Assembly: GCA_945871335.1 (NCBI GenBank)
Contig: CAMBWM010000001.1
Span: 33,915 to 97,914 of the forward strand
Source: Polaromonas sp. YR568
GTDB taxonomy: Bacteria; Pseudomonadota; Gammaproteobacteria; Burkholderiales; Burkholderiaceae
Direction: 5' to 3'
DNA: 64,000 nt
This document shows positions 24,257-34,024 of the stretch, piece after piece. Within the stretch, counting starts at the first letter, position 1. Each line of letters opens with the position of its first letter. The notes below the pieces were generated by a model, which made no database searches, was not told where the DNA came from, and saw only the letters and a program-made list of their open reading frames with translations. A program made the position numbers and the translations under genes.

Positions 24257-25522
24257 ATGAAAAGAAGACATTTGTTGCAAGCCGGACTGGCGTTTGGCAC
24301 GGCTCCCGCGTTGTGGGCGGCCAACTTGCCCGCCAAAGCACAGGTGGTGGTCATCGGCGGCGGCTATGGCGGTGCGACTGCAGCCAAGTATGTGCGCATG
24401 CTCTCTAATTATAAAATCAACGTGGTGTTGATTGAGCCCAACACCAGTTTCATCTCCTGCCCTATGTCCAATCTGGTGATTGGTGGCAGCAAAAATTTGA
24501 CCGAGTTAACCACCTCATACGATGCGCTCAGCAGCAAGCACGGCGTCACCATCGTCAAAGACAAAGTGACGGCGATTGATCCGCAGAAAAAAACGGTGGC
24601 ATTACAAAACGGTGCCTCCATCGCTTACGACAAACTCGTGCTGTCTCCTGGTGTGGACATGATGTTCGACAGCATCGAAGGCTTGCAAGCAGCCAATGCC
24701 AGCGGCCAAATTTTGCAAGCGTGGAAAGCCGGTCCAGAAACCCATGCCTTGCGCAAGCAACTCGAAGCCATGCCCGATGGCGGTGTCTATGCGCTGACGG
24801 TGCCAGAAGCGCCCTACCGCTGCCCGCCCGGACCGTATGAGCGCGCCAGCCAAGTCGCGCATTACTTCAAGCAAGCCAAGCCCAAATCTAAAGTCTTGAT
24901 TTTGGATGCCAATCCCGACATCACCTCTAAAGCGAGTTTGTTCAAGAAATTTTGGAGCGACAACTACAAAGACATCATCGAGTACCGCCCGAACCACAAA
25001 GTAACTTCTGTCGATGCTAAAGCTATGAGCATCAACTTCGATGTACAAGAACCGGTGAAAGCCCAAGTTTTGAATGTGCTGCCGTCTATGCGCGCAGGTG
25101 CTATTGCGGTGCAAACCGGTTTGGCCACCGCCAACAACCGATGGTGCGGCATCAACTACCAAAGTTTTGAATCTGTTGCCGCCAAAGATATTCATATTCT
25201 GGGTGACGCGATATTGGCTGCACCCGCCATGCCCAAGTCTGCGCATATGGCGAACTCACACGCCAAGGTGGCAGCAGCGGCCATCGTGGCAGAACTGTCT
25301 GGCCTTGAATCCAACCCCGCCCCCTATTTGACCAATACCTGCTACAGCTATGTCAGCGACAAAATGGTGGTGCATGTGGCCTCGGTTCACCAGTACAACG
25401 CCGAGGAAAAAACCTATAAAACCGTGCCCGGCTCAGGCGGCTTGTCCAGCGAAGCCAACGCCTTGGAAGGCACATACGCTTGGAACTGGGCGCAAAACAT
25501 ATGGGCTGATTCGCTGCTTTAA
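24257..25522 (+). CDS. fccB: Flavocytochrome c sulfide dehydrogenase, flavoprotein subunit
   Basis: 421 residues. A Tat-like leader (MKRRHLLQAG, one RR pair) precedes the FAD loop VVVIGGGYGGATAAKYV (about 30-46). Cys68 in FISCPMSN matches the FAD-attaching Cys of FccB. Cys189 (YRCPPGPYERASQVA) and Cys362 (NTCYSYVS) match the redox-active disulfide pair that oxidises sulfide. Late motifs HILGDA and MPKSAHMANSHAKVAAAAIV also fit. Acts in the periplasm with the cytochrome encoded just upstream, turning sulfide to sulfur. No other sox genes are visible nearby. Confidence 0.93.
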   Translation: MKRRHLLQAGLAFGTAPALWAANLPAKAQVVVIGGGYGGATAAKYVRMLSNYKINVVLIEPNTSFISCPMSNLVIGGSKNLTELTTSYDALSSKHGVTIVKDKVTAIDPQKKTVALQNGASIAYDKLVLSPGVDMMFDSIEGLQAANASGQILQAWKAGPETHALRKQLEAMPDGGVYALTVPEAPYRCPPGPYERASQVAHYFKQAKPKSKVLILDANPDITSKASLFKKFWSDNYKDIIEYRPNHKVTSVDAKAMSINFDVQEPVKAQVLNVLPSMRAGAIAVQTGLATANNRWCGINYQSFESVAAKDIHILGDAILAAPAMPKSAHMANSHAKVAAAAIVAELSGLESNPAPYLTNTCYSYVSDKMVVHVASVHQYNAEEKTYKTVPGSGGLSSEANALEGTYAWNWAQNIWADSLL

Positions 25523-25527
25523 TCAAT

Positions 25528-25629
25528 GGTTAATCGGGGTCAGGTTCGGTAATTGGGGTCAGGTTCCAATTAATTCCCAATTAATTGGAACCTGACCCCA
25601 ATTACCAATTACCCAATTACCGATTAACC
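25528..25629. repeat. Large REP-like inverted repeat with GGGGTCAGGTTCC units
   Basis: Three copies of the core GGGGTCAGGTTC(C) lie here: 25536-25547 and 25555-25567 direct, and 25587-25599 inverted. The inner part is a perfect 28-base inverted repeat (25548-25575 against 25579-25606) with a CCC loop. The outer arms GGTTAATCGG (25528-25537) and CCGATTAACC (25620-25629) also pair. It occupies the whole gap between convergent fccB and pyrX and could act as a terminator for both. The same core recurs at 33949-33994. Confidence 0.9.
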
Positions 25630-25631
25630 GC

Positions 25632-26927
25632 TTAATTCAATTCAAAGGCCACTCTACCCGCTACCAAGGTGGCTTGCACTTTGCCCGGCATCAAACTGGC
25701 GTTCATGTCAAATGCAAACGGTGTGTGTTTGCTTTGGCTATGCAAGGCTGACGGCATGACCTGCCAATGCTCAGAGGGTTTGTAAATACAAATATCAGCG
25801 GGTGAACCGACCACCAATTGCCCCAGTCCCTGTCCGGCAGCACCGAGCAATGCAGCAGGTGCACTGGTCACCACTTGCAAAGCACGCATCAGGCTGACAC
25901 CACTTTGCTCGGCCCATTTCAAGCTTGCGCTCAGCAACATCTCCAACGCCGTGGCACCGGGTTGCGCTTGGGCAAATGGCAAGTCTTTGGCGTCGCCCTC
26001 CACCGGCGTGTGGTCTGACACCAGCACATCGATCGTGCCGTCCGCCAAACCTTGTCGCAAAGCCTCTCTGTCGCGCTGCTGGCGCAAAGGCGGCGTCAGT
26101 CGGGCACGGGTATCGAAATAACCGACATCGTTATCGATGAAATGCAAATTGTGGATGCTGACATCGGCGCTGATGGCCAGACCTTCCGCTTTGGCCAGGC
26201 GTACCAATTCCACACCGGCGGCGCTGGACAAGCGACACACATGCAACCGCGCTCCGGTGCTGCGCATCACATCTATCAAGGTATGCAGGGCAATCGTTTC
26301 TGCAGCCACCGGCACACCGCTCAAACCCAATCGTGTGGCCAGCGGTCCGCTGGCTGCCACGCCTTTACCCAGATGCACATCTTGCGGTCTGAGCCACACG
26401 ACGTAGCCATAGGTGGCTGCGTATTGCATGGCGCGTTGCAAAGTTTGGGTTTGCGTCATGCCGTGTTCAGCCTGAGAAAAACCAACGCAGCCTGCCAGTG
26501 TCAACTCGGCCATCGGTGTCAGGCTTTCACCCGCCAGCCCGCGTGTCAATGCACCCAATGGAAAGACGCGCGACAAGTGCAAACGCGCAGCCCGAAATTG
26601 CAGCATCTCGACTAACCCGGGTTCATCCAACACCGGTTGCGTGTCCGGCGGACACACCACGCTGGTCACTCCGCCGGCGACTGCGGCGGCCAATTCAGAC
26701 TCGAGCATGCCCTCGTGTTCATGACCCGGCTCACCCAGACGCGCACACGCATCCACCAAACCGGGAATCACCATGCAATCGGTGGCATCGATGGTTTGGT
26801 CTGCTTTGAAATTGGCGGGAATCTGGCCAATGGCCAAGACATGGCCTTTTTGCACGGCCACATCGGCGCGCTGGCTGAAACCACTGGCCGGGTCGACCAC
26901 ATGTCCGTTTTGTATCAGTATGTTCAT
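25632..26927 (-). CDS. pyrX: Dihydroorotase-like protein PyrX (probably non-catalytic)
   Basis: 431 residues with the amidohydrolase fold ([31 protein letters not shown]). Active dihydroorotases have HxH in DxHxHxREPG. Here the segment reads [10 protein letters not shown], so both zinc-binding His are gone. Other metal His survive only in part ([17 protein letters not shown]). This matches PyrC'/PyrX, the inactive partner that builds the aspartate transcarbamoylase dodecamer in Pseudomonas and many betaproteobacteria. It overlaps pyrB by four bases, which supports a structural role. A true pyrC should be elsewhere in the genome. Confidence 0.88.
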   Translation of the reverse strand: MNILIQNGHVVDPASGFSQRADVAVQKGHVLAIGQIPANFKADQTIDATDCMVIPGLVDACARLGEPGHEHEGMLESELAAAVAGGVTSVVCPPDTQPVLDEPGLVEMLQFRAARLHLSRVFPLGALTRGLAGESLTPMAELTLAGCVGFSQAEHGMTQTQTLQRAMQYAATYGYVVWLRPQDVHLGKGVAASGPLATRLGLSGVPVAAETIALHTLIDVMRSTGARLHVCRLSSAAGVELVRLAKAEGLAISADVSIHNLHFIDNDVGYFDTRARLTPPLRQQRDREALRQGLADGTIDVLVSDHTPVEGDAKDLPFAQAQPGATALEMLLSASLKWAEQSGVSLMRALQVVTSAPAALLGAAGQGLGQLVVGSPADICIYKPSEHWQVMPSALHSQSKHTPFAFDMNASLMPGKVQATLVAGRVAFELN

Positions 26928-27886
26928 GCGTCATTCCCCGCCACGATAGACATCACCGCCATGCGCACCGCTATGCCGAAGGTGACTTGCGTCAAGATGA
27001 CGCTTTGCGGTCCGTCAACCACGGCCGATTCGATTTCTACGCCTCGGTTGATCGGCCCCGGGTGCATGACGATGGCGTCCGGCTTGGCCAATTGCAGGCG
27101 GCTTTGCGTCAAGCCAAAGCTTTTGAAATACTCTTGGCTGGAAGGAAGCAATGCGCCACTCATGCGCTCATTTTGCAAACGCAGGGCGATGACCACATCG
27201 CAGTCGCGAATGCCTTCTTCGATGTTGTGAAACACCTTGACACCGAGTTGCGATAAATCGCCGGGCACCAAAGTTTTAGGACCGACCACGCGCACTTCAG
27301 CACAGCCTAATGTGGTCAGTGCATGGATGTCCGAGCGGGCCACCCGTGAATGAAGTACATCACCAACGATAGCAACACGCAGATTGGCAAAGTCTTTTTT
27401 GAAATGGCGGATGGTGTAGGCGTCCAGCAAACCTTGCGTGGGATGCGCATGACGTCCGTCACCGGCGTTGATGACGTGCACGTGAGGCGCGACATGTTCG
27501 GCGATCAAATACGGCGCGCCGGATTCGCCGTGGCGCACCACAAAAATATCGGCAGCCATGGCGCTCAGGTTGGCGATGGTGTCGAGCAAGCTCTCGCCTT
27601 TGCTGGCGGATGAACGGGCAATGTCCAGATTGAACACATCGGCGCTCAAACGCTTGGCAGCGATCTCGAAAGTGGTGCGTGTGCGCGTGCTGTTTTCAAA
27701 AAACAAGTTGAAGACGGACTTTCCGCGCAGCAGCGGGACTTTTTTCACCTCGCGGTCGTTGAGCGACACAAATTGATTTGCAGTGTCAAGAATACGTGTG
27801 AGTATGTCGCGCGATAAGCCCTCGGTTGAGAGCAAATGGATTAACTCACCGTTACGGTTGAGTTGCGGATTGCGTTTGTAAAGCAT
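26924..27886 (-). CDS. pyrB: Aspartate carbamoyltransferase catalytic subunit
   Basis: 320 residues, normal length for the class with PyrX partners. The carbamoyl phosphate motif [19 protein letters not shown] is at about residues 59-77. [13 protein letters not shown] and [13 protein letters not shown] give the other active-site segments. It makes carbamoyl aspartate, the second step of pyrimidine synthesis. Coupled with pyrR upstream (stop/start share base 27886) and pyrX downstream. Expression may respond to the PyrR protein, though I see no classic PyrR attenuator leader in this operon. Confidence 0.95.
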   Translation of the reverse strand: MLYKRNPQLNRNGELIHLLSTEGLSRDILTRILDTANQFVSLNDREVKKVPLLRGKSVFNLFFENSTRTRTTFEIAAKRLSADVFNLDIARSSASKGESLLDTIANLSAMAADIFVVRHGESGAPYLIAEHVAPHVHVINAGDGRHAHPTQGLLDAYTIRHFKKDFANLRVAIVGDVLHSRVARSDIHALTTLGCAEVRVVGPKTLVPGDLSQLGVKVFHNIEEGIRDCDVVIALRLQNERMSGALLPSSQEYFKSFGLTQSRLQLAKPDAIVMHPGPINRGVEIESAVVDGPQSVILTQVTFGIAVRMAVMSIVAGNDA

Positions 27887-28389
27887 CAGCGGTCCTTTAC
27901 TGAAAATCCGAACTGACCAGCATCCTTGCGCATCAAGCGAAGGCTTTGGCTGGAGGGCAAGGTCAAACGGGCAGCTGCGTAATCTGCGTGCACGGGTAAT
28001 TCGCGCCCACCACGGTCCACCAGCACGGCCAAATGCACCTCTGCAGGTCGCCCGTAATCAAACAACTCATTGACCACTGCACGAATGGTTCTACCGGTGA
28101 ACAACACATCATCAATCAACCAGATGACCGCGCCATCTACAGCAAATGGTAAACGTGTGGCTTCGCTGTCAGACAAGCCACGCTTGGAGAAATCATCGCG
28201 GTGCATGGAAGACGACACCACACCCATGGGTGACTCACGCTTCCAATCAGCTTGCAACTGTTGAGCCAGCCAAGCACCGCCCGTGGTGATGCCCACCAGG
28301 TGCGCAGTTGCAGGCACACGCTCGCGCAAGTCCTGCAACATCTGCGCGTACAAGGCTTGCGCATCCAAAGATAAATGTCCAGTACTCAT
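27886..28389 (-). CDS. pyrR: Bifunctional pyr operon regulator / uracil phosphoribosyltransferase
   Basis: 167 residues. The PRPP-binding loop is [28 protein letters not shown] at about residues 88-115, and [17 protein letters not shown] follows. This is PyrR. It acts in uracil salvage and, in some bacteria, binds pyr mRNA. It overlaps ruvX by four bases and abuts pyrB. The gene order algH-ruvX-pyrR-pyrB-pyrX is a common Burkholderiales arrangement. Confidence 0.93.
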   Translation of the reverse strand: MSTGHLSLDAQALYAQMLQDLRERVPATAHLVGITTGGAWLAQQLQADWKRESPMGVVSSSMHRDDFSKRGLSDSEATRLPFAVDGAVIWLIDDVLFTGRTIRAVVNELFDYGRPAEVHLAVLVDRGGRELPVHADYAAARLTLPSSQSLRLMRKDAGQFGFSVKDR

Positions 28390-28805
28390 AGGGTAAGGCT
28401 TCTTAAAAATTGGTTCAGTATGACGCAGGCAGATGCTGCATCGACGTCTTTGGCGCCATCGCTTTTCGCTTCGGTGGTGGAGTAACGTTCATCCACCTCG
28501 AACACTGGTAGTTCAAAACGGCCATGCAACTGTCGCGCGAATTTTTTCGCCAATTCGGTGTTTTCGTGCGCTGCGCCGTCCGGGTGGTAGGGCACGCCAA
28601 CCACCAGCGCATCGGGTTGCCAACGTTCAATGTGTTTGGCGATCAGTGGCCAACGCGCGTCCCCGCTTGCATTGACTGTGCCCTGAGGTTGCGCCTGGCC
28701 CAGCAAACGCGATGCATACGCTACACCGGTGCGCTTGAGGCCAAAATCGAAAGCAAGAAAGGAATGCAAATGGGCATGGTTCATCGGCTGCACAGCCGTG
28801 TTCAT
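28386..28805 (-). CDS. ruvX: Putative pre-16S rRNA nuclease / Holliday junction resolvase RuvX (YqgF)
   Basis: 139 residues from the ATG at 28805, which overlaps the algH stop (ATGA). A frame open ten codons further upstream is not needed. RNase-H-like motifs are FLAFDFGLKRTGVAYA, ALVVGVPYHPDG and VFEVDERYSTTEAKS, giving the acidic catalytic residues. E. coli YqgF matures the 5' end of 16S rRNA. The resolvase role is suggested from the fold. Coupled to algH and pyrR. Confidence 0.92.
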   Translation of the reverse strand: MNTAVQPMNHAHLHSFLAFDFGLKRTGVAYASRLLGQAQPQGTVNASGDARWPLIAKHIERWQPDALVVGVPYHPDGAAHENTELAKKFARQLHGRFELPVFEVDERYSTTEAKSDGAKDVDAASACVILNQFLRSLTL

Positions 28806-29404
28806 GCGTGGCCCGCCTGCGGAGACAGCATCCATGCCTGCAAACCCAACAAGGCAAGCGCGCTGTCATAACGGTGTTCGATGGGAGTATCAAAAATCAC
28901 ATGGTCGTCGGCTTGTACTGTGAGCCAACTGTTTTCTGCCAACTCGGATTCAAGTTGTCCTTGTGCCCAAGCGGCATAGCCCAAGGTAATCAAAACCCGC
29001 TTGGGACCTGCACCTGTGGACAAGGCTTCGAGCACATCTTTGGAAGTGGTCATCTCCAAGCCGCCGGGAATGGCCAACGTAGAGGCATAGGCCGGTTCAG
29101 GTTGTTGGTCTGCTTGTGCGCGAGACATGGGATCGTGCAAGACAAAACCACGCTCGGTATGCACTGGTCCACCTTGAAACACAGGGATTTCTATCAAATC
29201 GGACCGGCCGAGTTGCAATTCGACTTTTTCAAACAAGGAGCGCATGCTCATGGGGCTGGGCTTATTGATGATCAGCCCCAAAGCGCCTCGCTCGCTGTGC
29301 TCGCACATATACACCACACTGCGGGAAAAAGACTCGTCCATCAGACCGGGCATAGCGATCAGAAAATGGTGGGTCAGGTTGATGGGCGCAAAATCCAAGG
29401 ACAT
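28802..29404 (-). CDS. algH: YqgE/AlgH family protein
   Basis: 200 residues with the family signature LTHHFLIAMPGLMDESFSRSVVYMCEH at the N-terminus and GALGLIINKP, then VFQGGPVHTERGFVLHD and LGYAAWAQGQLESELAENSWL. The biochemical role of AlgH is not settled. It was first linked to alginate regulation in Pseudomonas. First gene of the algH-ruvX-pyrR-pyrB-pyrX operon. Its start codon is only 21 bases from the divergent photolyase start, so the promoters must lie partly inside the opposite genes. Confidence 0.93.
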   Translation of the reverse strand: MSLDFAPINLTHHFLIAMPGLMDESFSRSVVYMCEHSERGALGLIINKPSPMSMRSLFEKVELQLGRSDLIEIPVFQGGPVHTERGFVLHDPMSRAQADQQPEPAYASTLAIPGGLEMTTSKDVLEALSTGAGPKRVLITLGYAAWAQGQLESELAENSWLTVQADDHVIFDTPIEHRYDSALALLGLQAWMLSPQAGHA

Positions 29405-29425
29405 CAGTTGATTTTAAGGGTGAAG

Positions 29426-30913
29426 ATGACAAGCAGACATTTCACACATTTTGCATCGGTATTGGTCTGGTTCAGGCGGGATTTGCGCTTGCACGACCAT
29501 ACCGCTTTGCACATGGCGGTGCAGCATGGCGACAAGGTGTTTGGTTGCTTCGTGTTTGACAGCGACATATTGCAAGGACTGCCTGCACAAGACAGACGCG
29601 TGTCGTTCATTCATGCCTCCATTCTTGAATTGGACCAGAAGTGGCGGGAACACGCCGACAATCCGGACGCTGGCTTGATCACCCGACACGGACATGCCGT
29701 GATTGACATCGTACGAATCGCCAAACAACTCGGGGTGCAAGCGGTATTCACACACCATGACGATGAACCTCAGTCACTGACCCGTGACGCACAGGTGCTC
29801 GGTGAACTGGCTAACGCAGGTATTGCTTTTCACAGCTTCAAAGACCATGTGGTGTTCGAGCGCAGCGAAGTGCTGACGCAAAGCGGCACGTCCTATGGCG
29901 TGTTCACGCCCTATAAAAACGCCTGGATGAAAAAAATCACGCCGGCAGATATGGCCGAACGAAGCACCAGTGCCAAACCGGGGCAACTCGCGCCTGTTCC
30001 CCCTGCATTGCGTCAGCCCATACCGTCTTTAACCAGCATGGGCTTCCAAGCGGTGGATCTGGCGGCTCTGCACATTTACCCCGGCAGTGATGCCGCGCAC
30101 ACCTTGGTCAAAGATTTCGCCAAACGCATCGCACATTACGAAGACACCAGAAATTTTCCAGCCATCAAAGGACCGAGTTATTTGAGCGTGCATTTACGCT
30201 TTGGCACGGTCGCTATCAGACAGCTCGCTCGACTGGCGTACCCGCTGGCTGTCAAGGGCGATGCGGGCGCACAAACTTGGTTGTCCGAGTTGATCTGGCG
30301 CGATTTCTACCATCAAATCATGCACCACCATCCGCATGCCATGACGTCTTCATTCAAAGCGGATTACGACGCCATCGAATGGGAAAAAGGCAAAGACGCC
30401 AAAGCCTTGTTCAAAGCCTGGTGTGAGGGGCGCACAGGCTATCCGCTGGTCGACGCGGCCATGGCGCAAATCAACCAGACCGGCTACATGCACAACCGCT
30501 TGCGCATGGTGGTGGCGAGTTTTTTGGTGAAAGATTTAGGGATTGATTGGCGCTGGGGAGAACAGTATTTCGCCCTGCATTTGAATGACTTTGACTTGGC
30601 TGCGAATAACGGCGGCTGGCAGTGGGCGAGTTCCAGCGGCTGTGATGCGCAGCCCTATTTCCGCATCTTTAATCCGATCAATCAAAGTGAAAAATTTGAC
30701 CCGCAAGGTAAATTCATCAAACGCTATGTGCCGCAGCTTGCTGGCTTGTCAGACAAGGATATTCATGCGCCTTGGCTGGCCAAGCCATTGGCCTTACAAG
30801 CAGCAGGCGTGGAGTTGGGCAAAAAATATCCGCTGCCGCTGGTGGATCATGCCCATGCGCGGGCCAAAACCTTGTTGCGTTATTCGGTGGTGGCAAAAAA
30901 GAAAACGGCTTAA
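29426..30913 (+). CDS. phr: Deoxyribodipyrimidine photolyase
   Basis: 495 residues from the ATG at 29426 (TAAGGG upstream). The frame stays open across algH, but that part is antisense. N-terminal antenna domain: VLVWFRRDLRLHDHTALHMAV. C-terminal FAD domain: WLSELIWRDFYHQIM, TGYPLVDAAMAQINQTGYMHNRLRM and NNGGWQWASSSGCDAQPYFRIFNP. All are hallmarks of class I CPD photolyases, which repair UV dimers with light. The gene ends convergently with rubredoxin, sharing four bases. Confidence 0.95.
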   Translation: MTSRHFTHFASVLVWFRRDLRLHDHTALHMAVQHGDKVFGCFVFDSDILQGLPAQDRRVSFIHASILELDQKWREHADNPDAGLITRHGHAVIDIVRIAKQLGVQAVFTHHDDEPQSLTRDAQVLGELANAGIAFHSFKDHVVFERSEVLTQSGTSYGVFTPYKNAWMKKITPADMAERSTSAKPGQLAPVPPALRQPIPSLTSMGFQAVDLAALHIYPGSDAAHTLVKDFAKRIAHYEDTRNFPAIKGPSYLSVHLRFGTVAIRQLARLAYPLAVKGDAGAQTWLSELIWRDFYHQIMHHHPHAMTSSFKADYDAIEWEKGKDAKALFKAWCEGRTGYPLVDAAMAQINQTGYMHNRLRMVVASFLVKDLGIDWRWGEQYFALHLNDFDLAANNGGWQWASSSGCDAQPYFRIFNPINQSEKFDPQGKFIKRYVPQLAGLSDKDIHAPWLAKPLALQAAGVELGKKYPLPLVDHAHARAKTLLRYSVVAKKKTA

Positions 30914-31092
30914 ATCTGCACCATTTCAAAGTCTTCTTTGCGTGCGCCGCATTCAGGGCAAGTCCAGTTCATGGGCACTTGTTCCCAAGGCGTGCCGGGA
31001 GCGATGCCTTCGTCAGGAGCCCCGGCTGCCTCGTCGTAAATCCAGCCACAAATCAGGCACATCCAAGTTTTGTTCACAGCGTTGTTTCCCAT
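30910..31092 (-). CDS. rubA: Rubredoxin
   Basis: 60 residues with the two iron-binding knuckles CLICGWIYDEAAG and CPECGARKEDFEMV, and the PGTPWEQVPMNWTC middle part. One Fe(Cys)4 site makes it a small cytoplasmic electron carrier. The ATG at 31092 is adopted. A GTG at 31107 or another GTG at 31077 are possible. In Burkholderiales rubredoxin commonly lies divergent from thiD-hemL, as here. Confidence 0.93.
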   Translation of the reverse strand: MGNNAVNKTWMCLICGWIYDEAAGAPDEGIAPGTPWEQVPMNWTCPECGARKEDFEMVQI

Positions 31093-31154
31093 GGTTGAAA
31101 GCGTCACGCCCTGTTTAAAAGCGTGGCATAGAATGATTCAAAGTATAGACGGCC

Positions 31155-32069
31155 ATGAATCAACTCATCACGCTCACAGACGAAGGCCAGACACCCGAAA
31201 TGGCGCATCCTTGTGCGCTGACTTTCAACAGCAACGACCCCAGCGGCGCGGGCGGACTGACCGCTGATATTTTGGCCATGTCCTCGGTCGGTACACATGT
31301 GTTGGCAATTTCAACTGGCAGCTATTTGCGGGATACCGCAGAAACCTTTGACCATGTGGCTATGGACGAAGATGCTGTGGACGACCAAGCCCGCCATGTG
31401 CTGGAAGACATCTCCGTGCAAGTCATCAAAGTGGGTTTTTGCGGAACGCCTGAAATTGTGTCCGTGATTGCAGAGTTGTGTACCGATTACCCGGATGTGC
31501 CGGTGGTTGCTTACATGCCCAGCCTCTCCTGGTGGCAGGACGATCCGATCGAGGCCTACCAAGATGCGTTCATGGAATTGCTGCTGCCGCAAACCACCTT
31601 GCTGGTGGGCAACCATTCCACGCTGTGGCGCTGGTTGTTACCGGAATGGGGCAGCGAACGCACACCCACCGCGCGGGACCTGGCCAAAGCCGCTGCAGAA
31701 AAAGGCGTGCCTTACACCTTGGTCACCGGACTGCCTCAAGGCAACCAACATATCGAAAATGCCTTGGCCACCCCCCTGTCGGTCATGGTCAGCGAAACGA
31801 TTGAACGTTTTGACGCGGTGTTCACCGGCGCGGGCGACACACTCAGCGCCACCGTGGCAGGACTGCTGGCCATGGGCGACGACCTTGAAGCCTCTGTCGC
31901 AGAAGCCTTCAGTTACCTTGATGGCGCACTTGACGCAGGCTTTCGTCCCGGCATGGGACATGCCTTGGCAGACCGATTGTTCTGGGCGCAAGCACCCGAT
32001 GATGCCGACGAGGCGGATGAACACACCAGCAGCGAAGATTTCCTGCCTGGCCACGACACCCGCCATTGA
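31155..32069 (+). CDS. thiD: Hydroxymethylpyrimidine kinase-like protein (ThiD family)
   Basis: 304 residues of the ribokinase fold. [29 protein letters not shown] is the ThiD N-terminal motif, and [20 protein letters not shown] carries the catalytic anion-hole and Asp. It should phosphorylate HMP and HMP-phosphate for thiamine synthesis. The C-terminus has an acidic extension ([15 protein letters not shown]) seen in other betaproteobacterial members. hemL follows 28 bases downstream. Confidence 0.85.
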   Translation: MNQLITLTDEGQTPEMAHPCALTFNSNDPSGAGGLTADILAMSSVGTHVLAISTGSYLRDTAETFDHVAMDEDAVDDQARHVLEDISVQVIKVGFCGTPEIVSVIAELCTDYPDVPVVAYMPSLSWWQDDPIEAYQDAFMELLLPQTTLLVGNHSTLWRWLLPEWGSERTPTARDLAKAAAEKGVPYTLVTGLPQGNQHIENALATPLSVMVSETIERFDAVFTGAGDTLSATVAGLLAMGDDLEASVAEAFSYLDGALDAGFRPGMGHALADRLFWAQAPDDADEADEHTSSEDFLPGHDTRH

Positions 32070-32097
32070 TTTTTTTCAACATCACTCATTCACAACC

Positions 32098-33393
32098 ATG
32101 ACTGATCTCAACCAAACTTTGTTCGACCGAGCCCGCCAAGTCATCCCCGGCGGCGTCAATTCGCCCGTCCGTGCATTTCGTGCGGTCGGCGGCACACCGC
32201 GTTTTGTCAAACGTGCGCAAGGCGCGTATTTCTGGGACGCGAACGACAAACGCTATATCGATTACATCGGTTCTTGGGGGCCGATGATTTTGGGCCACGG
32301 CCATCCGGCAGTGCTGGAAGCGGTGCAAAAAGCAGCGCTCGACGGTTTTTCTTTCGGCGCACCGACAGAGCGGGAAATACAGCTGGTCGAAGCGCTGATC
32401 AAACTCATGCCTTCCATGGACATGGTGCGACTGGTCAGCTCCGGCACAGAAGCCGGCATGAGCGCATTGCGTTTGGCACGCGGGGCCACCGGGCGCAGCA
32501 AGATCATCAAGTTCGAAGGTTGTTACCACGGCCATGCGGACGCTTTGCTGGTGAAAGCCGGTTCGGGTCTGGCCACTTTCGGTAACCCGACCAGTGCCGG
32601 TGTGCCGCCCGAGGTGGTGCAACACACCTTGGTGCTCGAGTACAACAACATCCCGCAACTGGAAGAAGCATTTGCGATTCACGGCAAAGAACTCGCTTGT
32701 TTGATGATCGAACCCATCGCAGGCAATATGAATTTTGTGCGCGCCAGCGTCCCGTTCATGAAACGCTGCCGCGAACTTTGCACACAACACGGTGCCCTGC
32801 TGGTGTTTGATGAGGTGATGACTGGCTGTCGAGTGGCACTGGGCAGCGCACAAAGCGTGTATGCCAAATCCATTCCCGGCTTTGAACCTGATGTGACGGT
32901 GTTGGGCAAAGTGATTGGCGGCGGCATGCCGCTCGCGGCTTTCGGTGGCAAACGCGCCGTCATGGAACAACTCGCGCCTCTGGGCCCCGTTTACCAAGCC
33001 GGTACGCTCAGCGGCAACCCGGTGGCCACGGCTTGCGGTTTGGCCACTTTGCACGAAATTTCCAAACCCGGTTTCTTCGATGCTTTGTCCGCCACAACCC
33101 GCTCGCTGGTCGATGGTTTGACACAAGCCGCAGCCAAAGCCGGGGTGCCTTTCAGTGCCGATTGCCAAGGCGGGATGTTCGGCTTTTTCCTGCTTCCAGA
33201 GTTACCGCAAAACTACGCCAAGGTGATGACCAGCGACAGCCCGAAGTTCAATAAACTGTTCCATGGTTTGCTCGACCGTGGTGTGTACATCGCACCAGCT
33301 TTGTACGAAGCAGGTTTTGTCAGCGGTGCGCATACTGCGCAAGACATTGCTGACACGGTGCAAGCTGCGGCAGATGTATTTGCCAGTCTCTGA
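32098..33393 (+). CDS. hemL: Glutamate-1-semialdehyde 2,1-aminomutase
   Basis: 431 residues from the ATG at 32098. A frame extending far upstream runs over thiD and is ignored. Motifs: [50 protein letters not shown], and the PLP lysine Lys271 in [17 protein letters not shown]. It makes 5-aminolevulinate from glutamate-1-semialdehyde, the C5 route to haem. The gene is transcribed after thiD and before a small outer-membrane protein gene. Confidence 0.96.
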   Translation: MTDLNQTLFDRARQVIPGGVNSPVRAFRAVGGTPRFVKRAQGAYFWDANDKRYIDYIGSWGPMILGHGHPAVLEAVQKAALDGFSFGAPTEREIQLVEALIKLMPSMDMVRLVSSGTEAGMSALRLARGATGRSKIIKFEGCYHGHADALLVKAGSGLATFGNPTSAGVPPEVVQHTLVLEYNNIPQLEEAFAIHGKELACLMIEPIAGNMNFVRASVPFMKRCRELCTQHGALLVFDEVMTGCRVALGSAQSVYAKSIPGFEPDVTVLGKVIGGGMPLAAFGGKRAVMEQLAPLGPVYQAGTLSGNPVATACGLATLHEISKPGFFDALSATTRSLVDGLTQAAAKAGVPFSADCQGGMFGFFLLPELPQNYAKVMTSDSPKFNKLFHGLLDRGVYIAPALYEAGFVSGAHTAQDIADTVQAAADVFASL

Positions 33394-33439
33394 TTTGCGT
33401 GCAACGACCCTTCAAAACAAACTCTCCGTTTTCCTGCAT

Positions 33440-33946
33440 GTGCTGAAAAGGCGTTTGTCCTTAATGACGCTGATGGCTGGCGTGTTTCTCGTTCTGTGGA
33501 CGCCCCGGGCTTTACTCGCTCAAGAGCGCACAGAAAATCCGGTCAAAGACAGCCATCACACACTCTGGCTAAATGCTGGTTTTTATTCGGTGCATTTTGA
33601 TACCGACAAAGGCTTTCGCAACAACAACCTAGGTTTGGGGCTAGAAGCGACGCTGAATGAAAACTGGTCAGTCACCGCTGGTAGATTCATCAACAGCAAC
33701 AATGCATATTCGAACTATGCAGGCGCTTATTACCTGCCCTTTCACTGGGACCGATGGAAAGCGGGCGTGGTCGGCGGTACGTTCAATGGTTACCCGAATG
33801 CCTTCGACGGCGGATGGTTTCCCGCAATATTGCCGGTGATCACCGTCGAGGGAGAGCGTTTCGGTTTGAATATCGCCTTGGTGCCGCCGCTGAAAGATCG
33901 CTTGTATGGTGCGGTCAGTTTTCAGTTGAAGCTGAAAGTCAATTAA
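33440..33946 (+). CDS. Putative outer-membrane beta-barrel protein
   Basis: 168 residues from a GTG at 33440, giving a good signal peptide (LKRRLSLMTLMAGVFLVLWTPRALLA). A TTG at 33395 is another candidate. The mature part alternates hydrophobic and polar residues, with LWLNAGFYSVHFDT, FRNNNLGLGLEATLNENWSVTAGRFINSNN and PVITVEGERFGLNIALVPPL. This pattern is of small OMPs with 8 or so strands and resembles hypothetical barrels of betaproteobacteria, perhaps near PagP/PagL. I assign no enzymatic function. It ends at a REP-like repeat. Confidence 0.6.
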   Translation: MLKRRLSLMTLMAGVFLVLWTPRALLAQERTENPVKDSHHTLWLNAGFYSVHFDTDKGFRNNNLGLGLEATLNENWSVTAGRFINSNNAYSNYAGAYYLPFHWDRWKAGVVGGTFNGYPNAFDGGWFPAILPVITVEGERFGLNIALVPPLKDRLYGAVSFQLKLKVN

Positions 33947-33948
33947 TT

Positions 33949-33994
33949 AATTGGAACCTGACCCCGATTAAAATTGGAACCTGACCCCGATTAA
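33949..33994. repeat. REP-like repeat, two tandem GGAACCTGACCCC units
   Basis: AATTGGAACCTGACCCCGATTAAA occurs twice with a 23-base period (33949-33972 and 33972-33995). The core is the reverse complement of the GGGGTCAGGTTCC units at 25528-25629. It fills the gap between two convergent genes, the outer-membrane protein and purH, as that repeat does for fccB and pyrX. Confidence 0.88.
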
Positions 33995-34024
33995 AAGTGC
34001 TCATCATGCTTTGACAGTAATGCC

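Noticed and set aside
28808..29425. Upstream open frame of the photolyase across algH
   Set aside because: Antisense to algH with its strong family signature, and photolyases begin near VLVWFRRDLR.
31468..32097. Upstream extension of hemL over thiD
   Set aside because: Out-of-frame reading of thiD. HemL starts [21 protein letters not shown].
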